A stretch of DNA of 64,000 bases from Marinobacter subterrani (GCF_001045555.1 NZ_LFBU01000001.1:558001-622000), one strand, 5' to 3'; positions 8,592 through 18,407 are shown, numbered from the stretch's first letter. The notes: generated by a model not told the origin, from the sequence alone. Numbers and translations are program-made.

Positions 8592-9551
8592 CTAAACAGA
8601 CTCCGCCGTTTCCCTCGCACCCCGAAGCAGTGTTACGTCCGCCTTAGGCGGAGCGCCAAACATGCGGCTGTATTCGCGGCTGAAATGCGACGGACTCTCG
8701 TAACCCACCCGATAGCTTGCAGTTGCAGCCTCAAGCCCCTCGATCAGCATTAGCCGCCGGGCCTCATGCAGCCGCAACTTCTTTTGGAATTGCAGCGGTG
8801 ACATGCGGGTAACCTGTTTGAAACTGTGGTACAGGGTTGACTCGCTCATGTTGGCGGCTTCCGCCAGCTCGCTTATTCGTAAGGGGGCCGCATAATGATC
8901 CTTCAGTGCCGAGATGACTGTGGAAATGCGGTGTGCCTGTGAGTCGACAGCGGCAAACTTGCGCATCCGTGACCCCATTTCACCCACAAGTGCACGATAG
9001 ATGATTTCCCTTCGAGCCAGGGGCGCCAGGATGGGAATGTCACTGGGTGAGTCCAGCAGACGCAAGAGCCGGTAAAGCGCACTCTGCATCTGTTCATCCA
9101 TCGATGACACGCATAGGCCACACTGAATTTCCGGGCAGGATTCATTCGGGTGCAGCGGCGGTGCTTTGTCCCCCAGCTCCAGCACCAGCTCTGCAACCTC
9201 CTGCGGATCCACCTTTAACTTTGCGGCCAGGTAAGGTTGCTCCTCCGAGGCATCAACGATACGCCCCAGTACCGGCAAATGGACCGAACTGGCCAGATAG
9301 GTGAGGGGACGGTAGGTGATTTCGCGGTCACCTAACTGAATAGTTTTGGTGCCCTGGATCACAAAGCACAGTGACGGTTCATAGACACTTGAGCCACAAC
9401 TGGACGGCTCGTCACAACGAACCAATTCCACTCCATCAATGGCAGAGCCCTGAATACCCTGATACGTCGTCCATTGGCGGGCTACCCTGGCGAGCTGTTG
9501 CTGCAGGTTGAGTGTGAGATTTCCTGAAATCTCGGGAATGGTGGCTGTCAT
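8592..9551 (-). CDS. AraC-family transcriptional regulator
   Basis: Transcription factor of 319 residues. The N-terminal AraC_N-type cupin domain (about 25-190) contains SLCFVIQGTKTIQLGDREI and YLASSVHLPVLGRI; the C-terminal pair of helix-turn-helix motifs (about 215-310) contains ISELAEAANMSESTLYHSFK and ATASYRVGYESPSHFSREYS. It is divergent from the RND efflux operon beginning at 9856, with 304 bases between, and is the natural candidate regulator of that pump. The effector molecule is unknown. ATG at 9551 follows GGGAGATGC at suitable spacing. Confidence 0.9.
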   Translation of the reverse strand: MTATIPEISGNLTLNLQQQLARVARQWTTYQGIQGSAIDGVELVRCDEPSSCGSSVYEPSLCFVIQGTKTIQLGDREITYRPLTYLASSVHLPVLGRIVDASEEQPYLAAKLKVDPQEVAELVLELGDKAPPLHPNESCPEIQCGLCVSSMDEQMQSALYRLLRLLDSPSDIPILAPLARREIIYRALVGEMGSRMRKFAAVDSQAHRISTVISALKDHYAAPLRISELAEAANMSESTLYHSFKQVTRMSPLQFQKKLRLHEARRLMLIEGLEAATASYRVGYESPSHFSREYSRMFGAPPKADVTLLRGARETAESV

Positions 9552-9855
9552 CGGTGCATCTCCCTTTTGCGGCAGTATAATCCTTGTACACCTGAATCGT
9601 ATGCATAGTCAGGCATTTCTGCAGGATCAGGCAATGACAACGCAGATATCGGCAATCGAAGAAATGCGTTTCGAAACCGCCCCGCAGAATCAGGCAAGCT
9701 TTCCGCAGTAACCCGATACCGTCACTGTCCCCGCTCTCGATATCGTTATGTCGAATCTGACGCAACCCAACCGACTAAACAAGCGATCCAACCGATTACT
9801 TGGCAAACGGGAACGCTCACAAGGCTACCCCGAATACTGGAGCGAGAAAAAAACC
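9552..9855. promoter_or_regulatory. divergent region between AraC regulator and efflux operon
   Basis: 304 bases without a convincing gene. It must hold promoters for both directions and probably the AraC-type operator. The frame of the adaptor gene is open from 9748, but that stretch lacks a signal sequence or ribosome site. No clear consensus promoter was recognised. Confidence 0.4.
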
Positions 9856-11046
9856 ATGGAAAATCCGGCGGTAAAAAAATACAGCGATTATGGTCCGGTG
9901 GCGGGCCTGGCCATTGCATTGACCGTTTTGTTGACTGGCTGTGAGGCACAAAGCGATGAGGCGATGGCCATGCCTCCGCCACCGGAGGTGGATGTGGCCG
10001 AAGTCCTTGAGGAACCGGTCACCCTATGGGAATCCTTTACCGGCCGGGTGGAGTCGCCGGCAACCGTCGAGCTGCGCCCCCGCGTCACTGGATACATTAC
10101 CGAAGTGGCTTTTGAAGAGGGTGAGGTGGTAACGGCTGGAGACCTGCTGTTCCAGATTGACCCCCGACCGTACAAGGCCAGGGAGCAGGCAGCCCGTGCG
10201 GAACTGGCGCTGGCCAGTAGTCAGTTGGAACTGGCCCGCAGTGAAGCTGGCAGGGCACAGACATTGCTGGAAAGCCGGGCGATTTCCCGCGAAGAATACG
10301 ACCAGCGCAATGCCGCACTAATGAGTGCCCGCGCCCAGGTGCAGGCAGCCCAAGCAGCATTGGATACTGCCGAGCTGGATCTTCAGTACACTCGGGTGAC
10401 CGCGCCGGTCAGCGGCCGTGCCGGCCGTGCACTGGTAACTCGCGGCAACCTCGCGAATGCGAACCGGAGCCTTCTGACTACCGTAGTATCGGTAGACCCG
10501 ATGCACGTCTATTTCGAAGCAGCTGAGAAATTCTCGGCCAGCAGCCAGGAACTTCTGGAGGATGGTCGTATCCGTAATCTGCGCATATCGCTCGGGGACG
10601 AAAGCGGCCGTCAATACCAGGGCAAACTGGACTTCATCGACAACCACGTGAACCCGGGAACCGGAACCCTACAGTACCGTGCAGTGCTCGATAATCCGGG
10701 CGGTATGATCAGGCCCGGCCAGTTTGCCCGTGTGGAAATGCCGGTGGCACAACTGGACAGGGCGCTTCTCGTGAAGCGCAATGCCGTGTTGGCGGATCAG
10801 GATCGCCGATATGTTTACGTAGTGAATGACAACAATCGAGTTGCGCCCCGGCACGTTGCCACTGGGCGCCCGGTTGGCGATCTGGTGGTGATCCGTGAAG
10901 GTCTCAACCGGGGCGATCTGGTTGTGATTAACGGTGTCCAGAAGGTGTTTGGTGCGGGCATGGAGGTCAAGCCACAGCTGGTTGCCATGAAGGAATCCGG
11001 CCAGGATGCTCACTCGGTTGCCATGGCTCGGGAGGCAGCACAATGA
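9856..11046 (+). CDS. RND efflux periplasmic adaptor lipoprotein (MexE-like)
   Basis: Membrane-fusion subunit of a tripartite multidrug pump, 396 residues. Starting at ATG 9856 the N terminus is a lipoprotein signal (ALTVLLTGC, lipid-modified Cys). The barrel-sandwich (lipoyl) domain follows with VELRPRVTGYITEV and LLFQIDPRPYKA, an alpha-helical hairpin (~100-170), then APVSGRAGRALVTRGNL and the beta-barrel and membrane-proximal domains. Its stop overlaps the pump start (ATGA at 11043-11046), so translation is coupled. Resemblance is closest to MexE-type adaptors that pair with MexF-like pumps. Substrates cannot be read from sequence. Confidence 0.9.
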   Translation: MENPAVKKYSDYGPVAGLAIALTVLLTGCEAQSDEAMAMPPPPEVDVAEVLEEPVTLWESFTGRVESPATVELRPRVTGYITEVAFEEGEVVTAGDLLFQIDPRPYKAREQAARAELALASSQLELARSEAGRAQTLLESRAISREEYDQRNAALMSARAQVQAAQAALDTAELDLQYTRVTAPVSGRAGRALVTRGNLANANRSLLTTVVSVDPMHVYFEAAEKFSASSQELLEDGRIRNLRISLGDESGRQYQGKLDFIDNHVNPGTGTLQYRAVLDNPGGMIRPGQFARVEMPVAQLDRALLVKRNAVLADQDRRYVYVVNDNNRVAPRHVATGRPVGDLVVIREGLNRGDLVVINGVQKVFGAGMEVKPQLVAMKESGQDAHSVAMAREAAQ

Positions 11047-14000
11047 ACATCTCCCGATTTTTTGTGGACCGGCCGATCTTCGCGGCTGTTCTGTCCATTA
11101 TCATTTTCGCCATCGGGCTTATATCCATTCCTAATTTGCCGGTGAGTGAATACCCGGAAGTGGTGCCGCCGTCTGTGGTCGTGCGTACCGTGTACCCGGG
11201 CGCCAACCCCAAGGAAATCGCGGAAACCGTGGCAACGCCGCTGGAAGAATCCATCAGTGGCGTTGAAGACATGATGTATTTCAAGTCCGTTGCCGGCTCC
11301 GACGGCGTGCTCCAGATGACGGTAACCTTCCGCCCCGGCACCGACGCCGAAGAAGCCACCGTGCGGGTACAGAACCGCGTGAGTCAGGCGCTGGCCCGAC
11401 TACCGGAGGAGGTTCGACGCCAGGGCGTGACCACCCAGAAGCAGTCGCCAACCTTTCTTATGGTGGTTCACCTGACATCGCCAAACGGCACCTACGACAC
11501 ACTCTACTTGCGTAACTATGCCCGCCTGCATGTTCGCGACCGCCTGGCCCGTATCCGTGGGGTAGGGGATGCGCAGATTTTCGGTGGGGGAGACTATGCC
11601 ATGCGGGCCTGGCTGGACCCGGAGCGGATCGCCGCCCGTGGTCTGACCGCCGGCGATGTGGTTCGCGCCATGCGGGAACAGAACGTGCAGGTATCCGCTG
11701 GCCAGATCGGTGCCGAGCCGGTGCCGGACGGCGACTTTCTTACCCTGATCAACGCCCGGGGCCGGCTGGAAACCGTCGAAGAGTTTGGCGACATCGTTCT
11801 CAAACGTGGCAGCAACGGTGAGATCCTTCGCCTGGAAGACGTAGCCAGACTGGAGATGGGGGCCGGTAACTATACCTTGCGTTCCCAGTTGGACGGCAAG
11901 GATGCCGTGGCCATTGGTATCTTCCAGGCGCCGGAAGCCAACGCGCTGGAGATCCGGGATGAAGTGATTGCAACCATGGACGAACTGGCTGCCCGCTTCC
12001 CCAACGATGTGAAGTACGAAGCGGTCTACGATACCACCATCTTCGTGAGCGACTCCATCCAGGCGGTCATTGCCACGCTGTTGGAGGCGGTGTTGCTGGT
12101 GGTACTGGTGGTCACGCTTTTCCTGCAAACCTGGCGCGCCTCCATTATTCCGTTACTCGCAGTGCCGGTGTCGGTTATCGGCACTTTTGGCGCGCTTTAC
12201 CTGCTGGGCTACTCCATCAACACCCTGACCCTGTTCGGCCTGGTGCTCGCCATCGGTATTGTGGTGGACGACGCCATTGTGGTGGTGGAAAACGTGGAGC
12301 GAAACATTGAGGACGGCCGGACACCCCTGGCGGCGGCTCACCAGGCCATGAAAGAAGTATCAGGCCCCATTATCGCCATTGGTCTGGTGCTGTGCGCCGT
12401 GTTTATCCCAATGGCCTTTTTGTCCGGCGTTACCGGCCAGTTCTATCGCCAGTTTGCGGTGACCATCGCCATCTCCACCGTAATTTCCACCATCAACTCT
12501 TTAACCCTGTCTCCGGCACTGGCGGCGATGCTGCTCAAATCCCATGAGGCACCCAAAGATCGGTTGCAAAGGGTTATCGATGCCCTGTTTGGCTGGATTT
12601 TTCGCCCCTTCAACCGTTTCTTCAACGCAAGCGCGGAGAAGTATCAGGGTGGTGTGTCGCGCTCCCTGCGTCGGCGCGGTGCGGTGTTTGTAGTTTATGC
12701 ACTGCTGCTGGCAGGCACCGGGCTGATGTTCAAGGTAGTGCCTCCGGGCTTTATCCCGGTTCAGGACAAGCTGTACCTGATGGCTGGGGTTAAATTGCCT
12801 GAAGGCGCGTCGCTGGAACGCACCGACCAGTTACTGCAAAAGGTCACCGATATCGCCATGGCAACCGATGGCGTGGCCAATGCGGTCGCCTTCCCAGGCC
12901 TGAACGCTCTGCAGTTCACCAATACCTCCAATACCGGTGTGGTGTTCTTCCCGCTGAAACCGTTTGATGAGCGAAACCTCAGTGCAGGGGAGATCAATGC
13001 CCAGATCAACCAGAAGATCAGTGCGCTGAAGGAAGGGTTTGCCTTCTCCTTTATGCCACCACCGATCCTGGGGCTGGGTAACGGCTCCGGCTACCAGTTG
13101 TTTATCGAAGACCGGGCCAACCTGGGCTACGGCGCCCTGCAGAACGCAGTGAACCAGTTCCAGGGAGCGATCAGCCAGACTCCGGGTATGGGTTACCCCA
13201 TAAGCAGCTACCAGGCCAACGTGCCACAACTGGATGTGGAAGTAGACCGGCTCAAGGCCAAGGCGCAGGGTGTGCCGCTCACGGAGTTGTTCTATACCCT
13301 GCAGACTTATCTGGGGTCCACCTATGTGAACGACTTCAACCGCTTTGGCCGCACCTGGCAGGTCATCGCCCAGGCCGACGCCCCTTATCGCGACAGCGTG
13401 GAGGATATCGCCCGCCTGCGTACCCGCAATAACCAGGGGGAGATGGTGCCCATCGGCTCTATGGTGGATATCCGCCAGAGCTTCGGACCCGACCCGGTGT
13501 TGCGCTACAACGGTTATCCAGCGGCAGATATCGCCGGCGAGGCAGACCCGCGGATACTGTCCTCGGCCCAGGCAATGGATATCCTGACAGCGCTGGCTGA
13601 GGAGACTCTTCCTGTTGGGATGGATTTCGAATGGACGGACCTCAGTTACCAGCAGGCCAACCAGAGCAATGCCGCCCTGGTGGTATTCCCGCTCGCCATC
13701 CTGTTGGTTTTCCTGGTGCTGGCCGCGCTCTATGAGAGCTGGACGCTGCCCCTGGCAGTGATCCTGATTGTGCCCATGTGCATGCTCTCGGCGCTGATCG
13801 GCGTTTGGTTTGGCGGTGGTGACAACAACATCTTTGTTCAGGTAGGCCTCGTGGTGCTGATTGGGCTTGCCTGTAAGAACGCCATCCTGATCGTGGAGTT
13901 CGCCCGGGAGCTGGAACTGCAGGGCCGCGGTGTGGTTGAGGCCGCACTGGAAGCATGCCGGCTGCGGCTGCGTCCCATCATCATGACCTCAATCACCTTT

Positions 14001-14246
14001 ACCGCGGCCGTGGTACCGCTGGTGTTAGCGACCGGGGCGGGTGCCGAAGTCCGTCAAGCCCTGGGTACGGCGGTGTTTGCCGGGATGGTCGGGGTCACAC
14101 TGTTTGGCTTGTTCCTCACACCGGTGTTCTATGTGGCCCTGCGTAAGCTCTCGGGTAGCCATCGCCTCAAGAGCCATCACACATCGACACTGACCTGTGA
14201 CGACACACCCAATAGTGATGCACTTCCAGGAGGAAGCCATGCTTAA
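11043..14246 (+). CDS. RND multidrug efflux pump, inner-membrane subunit (MexF-like)
   Basis: Proton-driven resistance-nodulation-division transporter, 1067 residues, the normal length of hydrophobe/amphiphile efflux pumps. It opens with MNISRFFVDRPIFAAVLSI, has twelve predicted membrane helices in two halves, and carries the helix-4 proton-relay pair in GIVVDDAIVVVENVER (two adjacent Asp). GLACKNAILIVEFA is the matching second-half motif. It moves amphiphilic drugs from the periplasm or outer leaflet to the outer-membrane channel. Central gene of a three-gene operon: ATGA overlap with the adaptor upstream and an eight-base overlap with the channel gene downstream. Confidence 0.94.
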   Translation: MNISRFFVDRPIFAAVLSIIIFAIGLISIPNLPVSEYPEVVPPSVVVRTVYPGANPKEIAETVATPLEESISGVEDMMYFKSVAGSDGVLQMTVTFRPGTDAEEATVRVQNRVSQALARLPEEVRRQGVTTQKQSPTFLMVVHLTSPNGTYDTLYLRNYARLHVRDRLARIRGVGDAQIFGGGDYAMRAWLDPERIAARGLTAGDVVRAMREQNVQVSAGQIGAEPVPDGDFLTLINARGRLETVEEFGDIVLKRGSNGEILRLEDVARLEMGAGNYTLRSQLDGKDAVAIGIFQAPEANALEIRDEVIATMDELAARFPNDVKYEAVYDTTIFVSDSIQAVIATLLEAVLLVVLVVTLFLQTWRASIIPLLAVPVSVIGTFGALYLLGYSINTLTLFGLVLAIGIVVDDAIVVVENVERNIEDGRTPLAAAHQAMKEVSGPIIAIGLVLCAVFIPMAFLSGVTGQFYRQFAVTIAISTVISTINSLTLSPALAAMLLKSHEAPKDRLQRVIDALFGWIFRPFNRFFNASAEKYQGGVSRSLRRRGAVFVVYALLLAGTGLMFKVVPPGFIPVQDKLYLMAGVKLPEGASLERTDQLLQKVTDIAMATDGVANAVAFPGLNALQFTNTSNTGVVFFPLKPFDERNLSAGEINAQINQKISALKEGFAFSFMPPPILGLGNGSGYQLFIEDRANLGYGALQNAVNQFQGAISQTPGMGYPISSYQANVPQLDVEVDRLKAKAQGVPLTELFYTLQTYLGSTYVNDFNRFGRTWQVIAQADAPYRDSVEDIARLRTRNNQGEMVPIGSMVDIRQSFGPDPVLRYNGYPAADIAGEADPRILSSAQAMDILTALAEETLPVGMDFEWTDLSYQQANQSNAALVVFPLAILLVFLVLAALYESWTLPLAVILIVPMCMLSALIGVWFGGGDNNIFVQVGLVVLIGLACKNAILIVEFARELELQGRGVVEAALEACRLRLRPIIMTSITFTAAVVPLVLATGAGAEVRQALGTAVFAGMVGVTLFGLFLTPVFYVALRKLSGSHRLKSHHTSTLTCDDTPNSDALPGGSHA

Positions 14247-15696
14247 AGTATTCGCGATAACCGCGGTCCTTTCGCTGCTCACGGGCTGTGCCGTAGGACC
14301 GGAATACAAAGCCCCGGCCATACCGGAACCGGAGGCTTATTCCGAAGGCCGGGCGATGGTGGCCGGCGACATAGGCCAGCAGTTTTTCTGGCAGGGGTTC
14401 GATGACCCGATGCTCGAGCGTCTGATCGACCAGGCGCTGGAGGCTAACCACACCCTGGAAGCCGCCGTCGCGCGATACCATCGCTCGGCAGCTCTGCTGT
14501 ACGGTGCCGAAAGAGAGCAGTGGCCGAATGTATCGGTGAATGCTGGTGCTTCCGAACAGTACCTGGCAGATATCGAGCAGTCGCCTCCCGGAGCTGGCCC
14601 TGAGCGGGTGCAACGGTTTCAGGCCGGCATTGCCGCGACCTGGGAGCTGGACCTGTTCGGGCGCCTCAAACGCACAATCGAAGCGCAAAGGGCAGAACTG
14701 GAAGCCGCCGGCGCAGATCTCCGTGCGGTTCAGGTTGCACTGGCCGGACAACTGGCCAGCAGCTACTTTGAGCTTCGGGGGCTTCAACAGCAGTACCAGG
14801 TTGCCCAGCAGAGTGTGGCGTTGCAGCGCCAATCCCTGGATATTGTGACCGCCCGGGTCAGGGCAGGCCGGGGCACTGAATTTGACCAGGTAAGAGCCCG
14901 TGCCCAGCTGGAACAGACCCGGGCAGAACTTGCCAACCTGCAGGCCGGCCTGCGGGCAGCCATGCACCGCATTGCCATTCTGACCGGCCAGCCACCGACA
15001 GCCCTGGTGGAATCCCTGTCTTCCGCGGGAGCATTACCGGAAACCCTGCCCGTCATTCCAGTGGACAGCCCCGGTGAGGTTCTTCGTCGGCGCCCGGACG
15101 TTGCGGCCGCGGAGCGTCGCCTGGCCGCCGCCACCGCCCGAATTGGCGTTGCGACTGCCGATCTGTTTCCCCGCTTCACTCTGAGTGGGCTGATGGGCTC
15201 GGTTGCAGCTGACACAAGTGACCTGTTCACCGCCTCTGCCGAGACCAGGCGAGTCGCCCTTGGCATCGACTGGACGTTCCTGAACCAGGGCAGGGTTCGG
15301 GCCCGGATTGAAGCCGCAGGGGCAGAAAGCAGGGCAGCTCTCGCTGATTATCAGCAAACTGTTCTGGAAGCTCTCGAGGAAACCGAAACACGGTTGGTGC
15401 GGTACCAGCGGGCTCAACAACGTGAACAACGTCTTTCCCTGGCCATGGACAATGCCGAGAGAGCGGTCGAGCTGGCCAGAGAGCGCTACGAAGCGGGCTT
15501 GATTGGTTTTTTCGAGGTATTGGACGCAGAACAGGAGTTTACCTCCGTTCGGGATGAAGACGTGCGAAGCCGAACGGCCGTGGTTCTGGCGATGGTTGAT
15601 GTTTACCGGTCTTTGGCGGGGCAGCCATATGCAGGAGGTGATTCTTTTTTGCCAGGCGAGGGTTTCAGGCGTGAACCAAAGCATGCAATCTATTGA
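14239..15696 (+). CDS. outer-membrane efflux lipoprotein (OprM/OprN/NodT family)
   Basis: TolC-like outer-membrane channel, 485 residues. ATG at 14239 is six bases after AGGAGG, and the product begins with a lipoprotein signal ending LLTGC. Two repeated outer-membrane-efflux modules follow: the first includes WWELDLFG-like ATWELDLFGRLKR and DLRAVQVALAGQLASSYFELRGL; the second includes RRRPDVAAAERRLAAATARIGVA and RYEAGLIGFFEVLDAEQE. It trimerises to form the exit duct of the adjacent RND pump. The gene overlaps the pump stop by eight bases, completing the operon. No strong terminator was seen downstream, only a weak CCCAAA/TTTGGG hairpin near 15722-15741. Confidence 0.92.
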   Translation: MLKVFAITAVLSLLTGCAVGPEYKAPAIPEPEAYSEGRAMVAGDIGQQFFWQGFDDPMLERLIDQALEANHTLEAAVARYHRSAALLYGAEREQWPNVSVNAGASEQYLADIEQSPPGAGPERVQRFQAGIAATWELDLFGRLKRTIEAQRAELEAAGADLRAVQVALAGQLASSYFELRGLQQQYQVAQQSVALQRQSLDIVTARVRAGRGTEFDQVRARAQLEQTRAELANLQAGLRAAMHRIAILTGQPPTALVESLSSAGALPETLPVIPVDSPGEVLRRRPDVAAAERRLAAATARIGVATADLFPRFTLSGLMGSVAADTSDLFTASAETRRVALGIDWTFLNQGRVRARIEAAGAESRAALADYQQTVLEALEETETRLVRYQRAQQREQRLSLAMDNAERAVELARERYEAGLIGFFEVLDAEQEFTSVRDEDVRSRTAVVLAMVDVYRSLAGQPYAGGDSFLPGEGFRREPKHAIY

Positions 15697-15793
15697 CAAG
15701 GAGTATTGGTCTCTGCGCTCAACCCAAAGTTCGTGGTTTGGGAGCGCGGCTTGCCACCAGTGTTAAGTGAAGAAACACGACTACTTGTGAAAC

Positions 15794-17350
15794 TTAGAGT
15801 GCCAGCCTCAACAATGGAACCAGTCCAAACCACACTACGTAGCCAAGCGAAGCAACCATCAGCCCATCAATGCGGCCAGCCGCGCGATCAGTCCAGATGT
15901 GTCGAAACAGGAGCCACGTCAGCAACGCGGCGTGCGGGACGACCAGCCAGGCAATGCCGTTGTAGGCGCCACCGGCCAATCCCCAGACCTGCCATGCCAG
16001 AGCAGTTGCGGCGGAGACCAGAACGAAGAAGAGGGCGATACGCAGTGCGTTCCTGAATCCAAGGCGTACCGCCAGGGTACCCTTGGACGCCAAGGCGTCC
16101 GCCTGGAGATCCGGGATGCCGGCCAGCGTGATGGAAGGCAATATTCCCAGTAACATCGGTACGCCCAGGAGCCACGGTGTGGGGTCGTTCAAGGCCCCGC
16201 CAAGGAACACGTATCCACACAGCAGCACGCCGATACTGTGAGTGACTGCCACATCCGCTTCTCCCAAGCCGCGATAGCTGAGCTTCAGTGGCGGCGCCGT
16301 GTAGCCTATGGCCAATATGGTCAGGATGCCAAGCACCGCAATAATGGCAGCCGGAGCGGCTGCCGATAGCGTCAGCAGCCAGATCGTGCTGGCCAACAGG
16401 CCCAACAGCGCAACGCCAATCCCGGTCTTGACCTCCCGCAGGCTCAGCGAGCCATCAACAAGTACGCGCGACCCGCCGGTGAAGGTGTTGAAGTAGCGGT
16501 TGCGCTGATCCGTGGGCAGATCGACCACTTCATTGACCAACACGGTTGCCACCTCCAGCAGGAAGAGGCAGAGATAGCCGGCCCAGAACACCGACGTTCC
16601 GAGCACGGGGCTGCCAGGGGAGGCCGCGAGAGCGCCGATGGCATAGGCCATCCAGGACATTGGATAGAACTGCAGTCGCAGGCTTCGCAGCCAGGCGCCA
16701 GTTTTGTGCCGCAGCCGTTCCATCCAGGAGATCCGACCCTGCTGTAGCCGCCGGCCCTGTCGTTCGGCGCGCGCGAGCCAGGCTTCTCGTTGATCCGGAT
16801 TGGCCTGCTTGACGGAGCCAAACACCAGCGAACGCACCGGGCGTATGCCGCAAAAGCCCAGGGTCGCCCGGGCCAGGGCATTCTTACCGGGTTGCCGGTA
16901 CAGCAACCGATGCACAAGTGGAGGAGTGTCCATGGTGGTGATCAGTTGTGCGGAGCGATCTTGCAGCAGCCCTTGATAGCCGATTCCGCCTTCGCAGCTT
17001 TTGAAGGCAAAGCCTGGTGCCATCAAACGATCCAGGAAGCCCTTGAGCAGGGCGGGAGCGGTGCCCCACCAGGTGGGATAAACGATCACCAGGTGATCCG
17101 CCCACAGAAAACACTCCCGCGCCCGGCACAGGTCGTCTTCGAGTGGCTGATCGTTGGGGGAGGGCGTGTGCAGATGAGGATCGAAATCCAGTTCCGAGAG
17201 ATCGAGCCTGCGCAGTTGCACCCCCGCAGCACGCGCTCCTTGGCAGAAGGCCTCCGCCAACGCTCCGCAAAAGCTTTCGGCTCGGGGATGCCCAAGAATA
17301 ACCAGCACGTTTATCGGCCGCTCAGTCGGTCCGAGTTCCTCAGTCAGCAT
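15794..17350 (-). CDS. fusion of NQO-like flavodoxin-fold quinone reductase and UbiA prenyltransferase
   Basis: A 518-residue chain with two enzymes in one frame. Residues ~13-200 form an NAD(P)H dehydrogenase (quinone)/flavodoxin-2 domain: NVLVILGHPRAESF, YPTWWGTAPALLKGFLDR. Residues ~232-518 are a UbiA-type membrane prenyltransferase with about eight helices. The first aspartate motif is N273-EVV-D277-LPT-D281, the second D414-LQA-D418 with K423. The N-terminal half could reduce a quinone in the cytosol while the membrane half transfers a prenyl group to an aromatic acceptor. A joint product is inference. It is monocistronic, between the efflux operon and the accessory region, and the fusion is continuous without a stop or frameshift. 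Confidence 0.85.
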   Translation of the reverse strand: MLTEELGPTERPINVLVILGHPRAESFCGALAEAFCQGARAAGVQLRRLDLSELDFDPHLHTPSPNDQPLEDDLCRARECFLWADHLVIVYPTWWGTAPALLKGFLDRLMAPGFAFKSCEGGIGYQGLLQDRSAQLITTMDTPPLVHRLLYRQPGKNALARATLGFCGIRPVRSLVFGSVKQANPDQREAWLARAERQGRRLQQGRISWMERLRHKTGAWLRSLRLQFYPMSWMAYAIGALAASPGSPVLGTSVFWAGYLCLFLLEVATVLVNEVVDLPTDQRNRYFNTFTGGSRVLVDGSLSLREVKTGIGVALLGLLASTIWLLTLSAAAPAAIIAVLGILTILAIGYTAPPLKLSYRGLGEADVAVTHSIGVLLCGYVFLGGALNDPTPWLLGVPMLLGILPSITLAGIPDLQADALASKGTLAVRLGFRNALRIALFFVLVSAATALAWQVWGLAGGAYNGIAWLVVPHAALLTWLLFRHIWTDRAAGRIDGLMVASLGYVVWFGLVPLLRLAL

Positions 17351-17666
17351 GATGTTCGTCCTGAACGCTTTGCTACGGTCTTACATGACTTCGGCCGTCA
17401 TTGATCGGGATGAGTGCGATGTGCTGAACTGGTTGTGGCTGCTTTTCAAACCTTTTACAGTCGCTCACACCCGCCATGGCTGGTTGAAGTTTAGCCAGTA
17501 AACCACCTTCTGCCCAGTTTTCTGGTAGTTGGCGTTACCCTGTAGTTCGTCAACTTGCCCCATTTCTTGCGGTTTTCCATGCCCTTGCCATACTGAAACG
17601 GTCGGAATAGGGCACCCAAACGGCCCCATAATTCCTCTCTTAAATTGACAGAATCCCGGAGGGGAA
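17351..17666. other. 316-base gap at left edge of accessory region
   Basis: No supported gene. It holds the upstream region of the reductase/UbiA fusion and, at its right end, GGAGGGG (17658-17664) positioned as a ribosome site for ATG 17667. TTGACA occurs at 17645-17650 but without a matching -10. The core/accessory boundary probably falls here. Confidence 0.4.
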
Positions 17667-17750
17667 ATGTCAAAACTCATCACCAGCGCGCTGTGATTTC
17701 CGCGCCCACGCCCAAACAAGCGCTCGCTCGAGTTTCAGGAGCGCCCGCTG

Positions 17751-18407
17751 GTGTCGTTCCCGATCACCGAGGTGACCATCGATTGGGATCGGCTCATCGA
17801 CAAACGGCCCCTGTTGCTTGAGACCCTCGACACCATGCCCAGGCACCTGCTCAAGCCCGAGGTGCTGACCCTGCTGGAGGCCGAGACCCACCCCATGCAC
17901 CGGCTGATCCTGGATCTGATGTGGTGCACCGGCGCGCGGGTCTCCGAGGTCCTGGCCATCACACCAGCGAGTTTCCACGACGACGGCTACGACTTCGGGG
18001 TGGTCCTGAAGACGCTCAAGCAAGGCGCCGGGCGGCCCAGCAAACGCAGCCTGCAACGCTCGCCCAAGCGCTTCATCCCGATCCTCGACCGGGACTTCCA
18101 GACCCGGATCCAGAGCTACCTGTGGATGGGGAAGTTTCGGAAGGACGAGCGGATCTTTTCGATCACACGCCAGGCGGTCAGCGCCAACATCGATCGGCTG
18201 ATCGAGCAGGTGGGGGGGGAGCCGCCGTTCAAGATCGGATGCCATACCTTTCGGCACAGCTTTGCCGTGCACCTGCTTCTGCACGGGCGGCCATTGAAGT
18301 TTGTGAGCCAACTTCTAGAACACAGAAGTGTCGAATCAACAGAGGTTTATACGAATGTGTTAACGTTTGATGGCGCACATTTTTTGGAAGGCGTGGAGTT
18401 TCATTAA
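17751..18407 (+). CDS. tyrosine recombinase, probably N-terminally broken
   Basis: Site-specific recombinase (phage-integrase fold), at least 218 residues from GTG 17751. Catalytic residues are visible: Arg in CTGARVSEVL, the box-II HTFRHSFAVHL (HxxR), a His in LLEHRSV and the Tyr nucleophile in TEVYTNV. This is not an integron integrase: it lacks the IntI-specific insertion and is too short. A better start, ATG 17667 with GGAGGGG four bases ahead, lies in the same frame, but its ninth sense codon is followed by TGA (17694-17696). Either that stop is a nonsense mutation or translation restarts at 17751. It marks the left edge of the mobile region. Confidence 0.7.
   Translation: MSFPITEVTIDWDRLIDKRPLLLETLDTMPRHLLKPEVLTLLEAETHPMHRLILDLMWCTGARVSEVLAITPASFHDDGYDFGVVLKTLKQGAGRPSKRSLQRSPKRFIPILDRDFQTRIQSYLWMGKFRKDERIFSITRQAVSANIDRLIEQVGGEPPFKIGCHTFRHSFAVHLLLHGRPLKFVSQLLEHRSVESTEVYTNVLTFDGAHFLEGVEFH

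Noticed and set aside
15722..15741. CCCAAA/TTTGGG hairpin as efflux-operon terminator
   Set aside because: Only six pairs and no T-run; too weak to annotate.
17667..17750. TGA at 17694 read as selenocysteine
   Set aside because: No selenocysteine insertion hairpin after it and no selenoprotein family resemblance; nonsense mutation or downstream start is simpler.
17751..18407. Tyrosine recombinase as the missing integron integrase
   Set aside because: Too short, lacks the IntI-specific insertion, and no attI or head-on orientation to the cassettes is visible.
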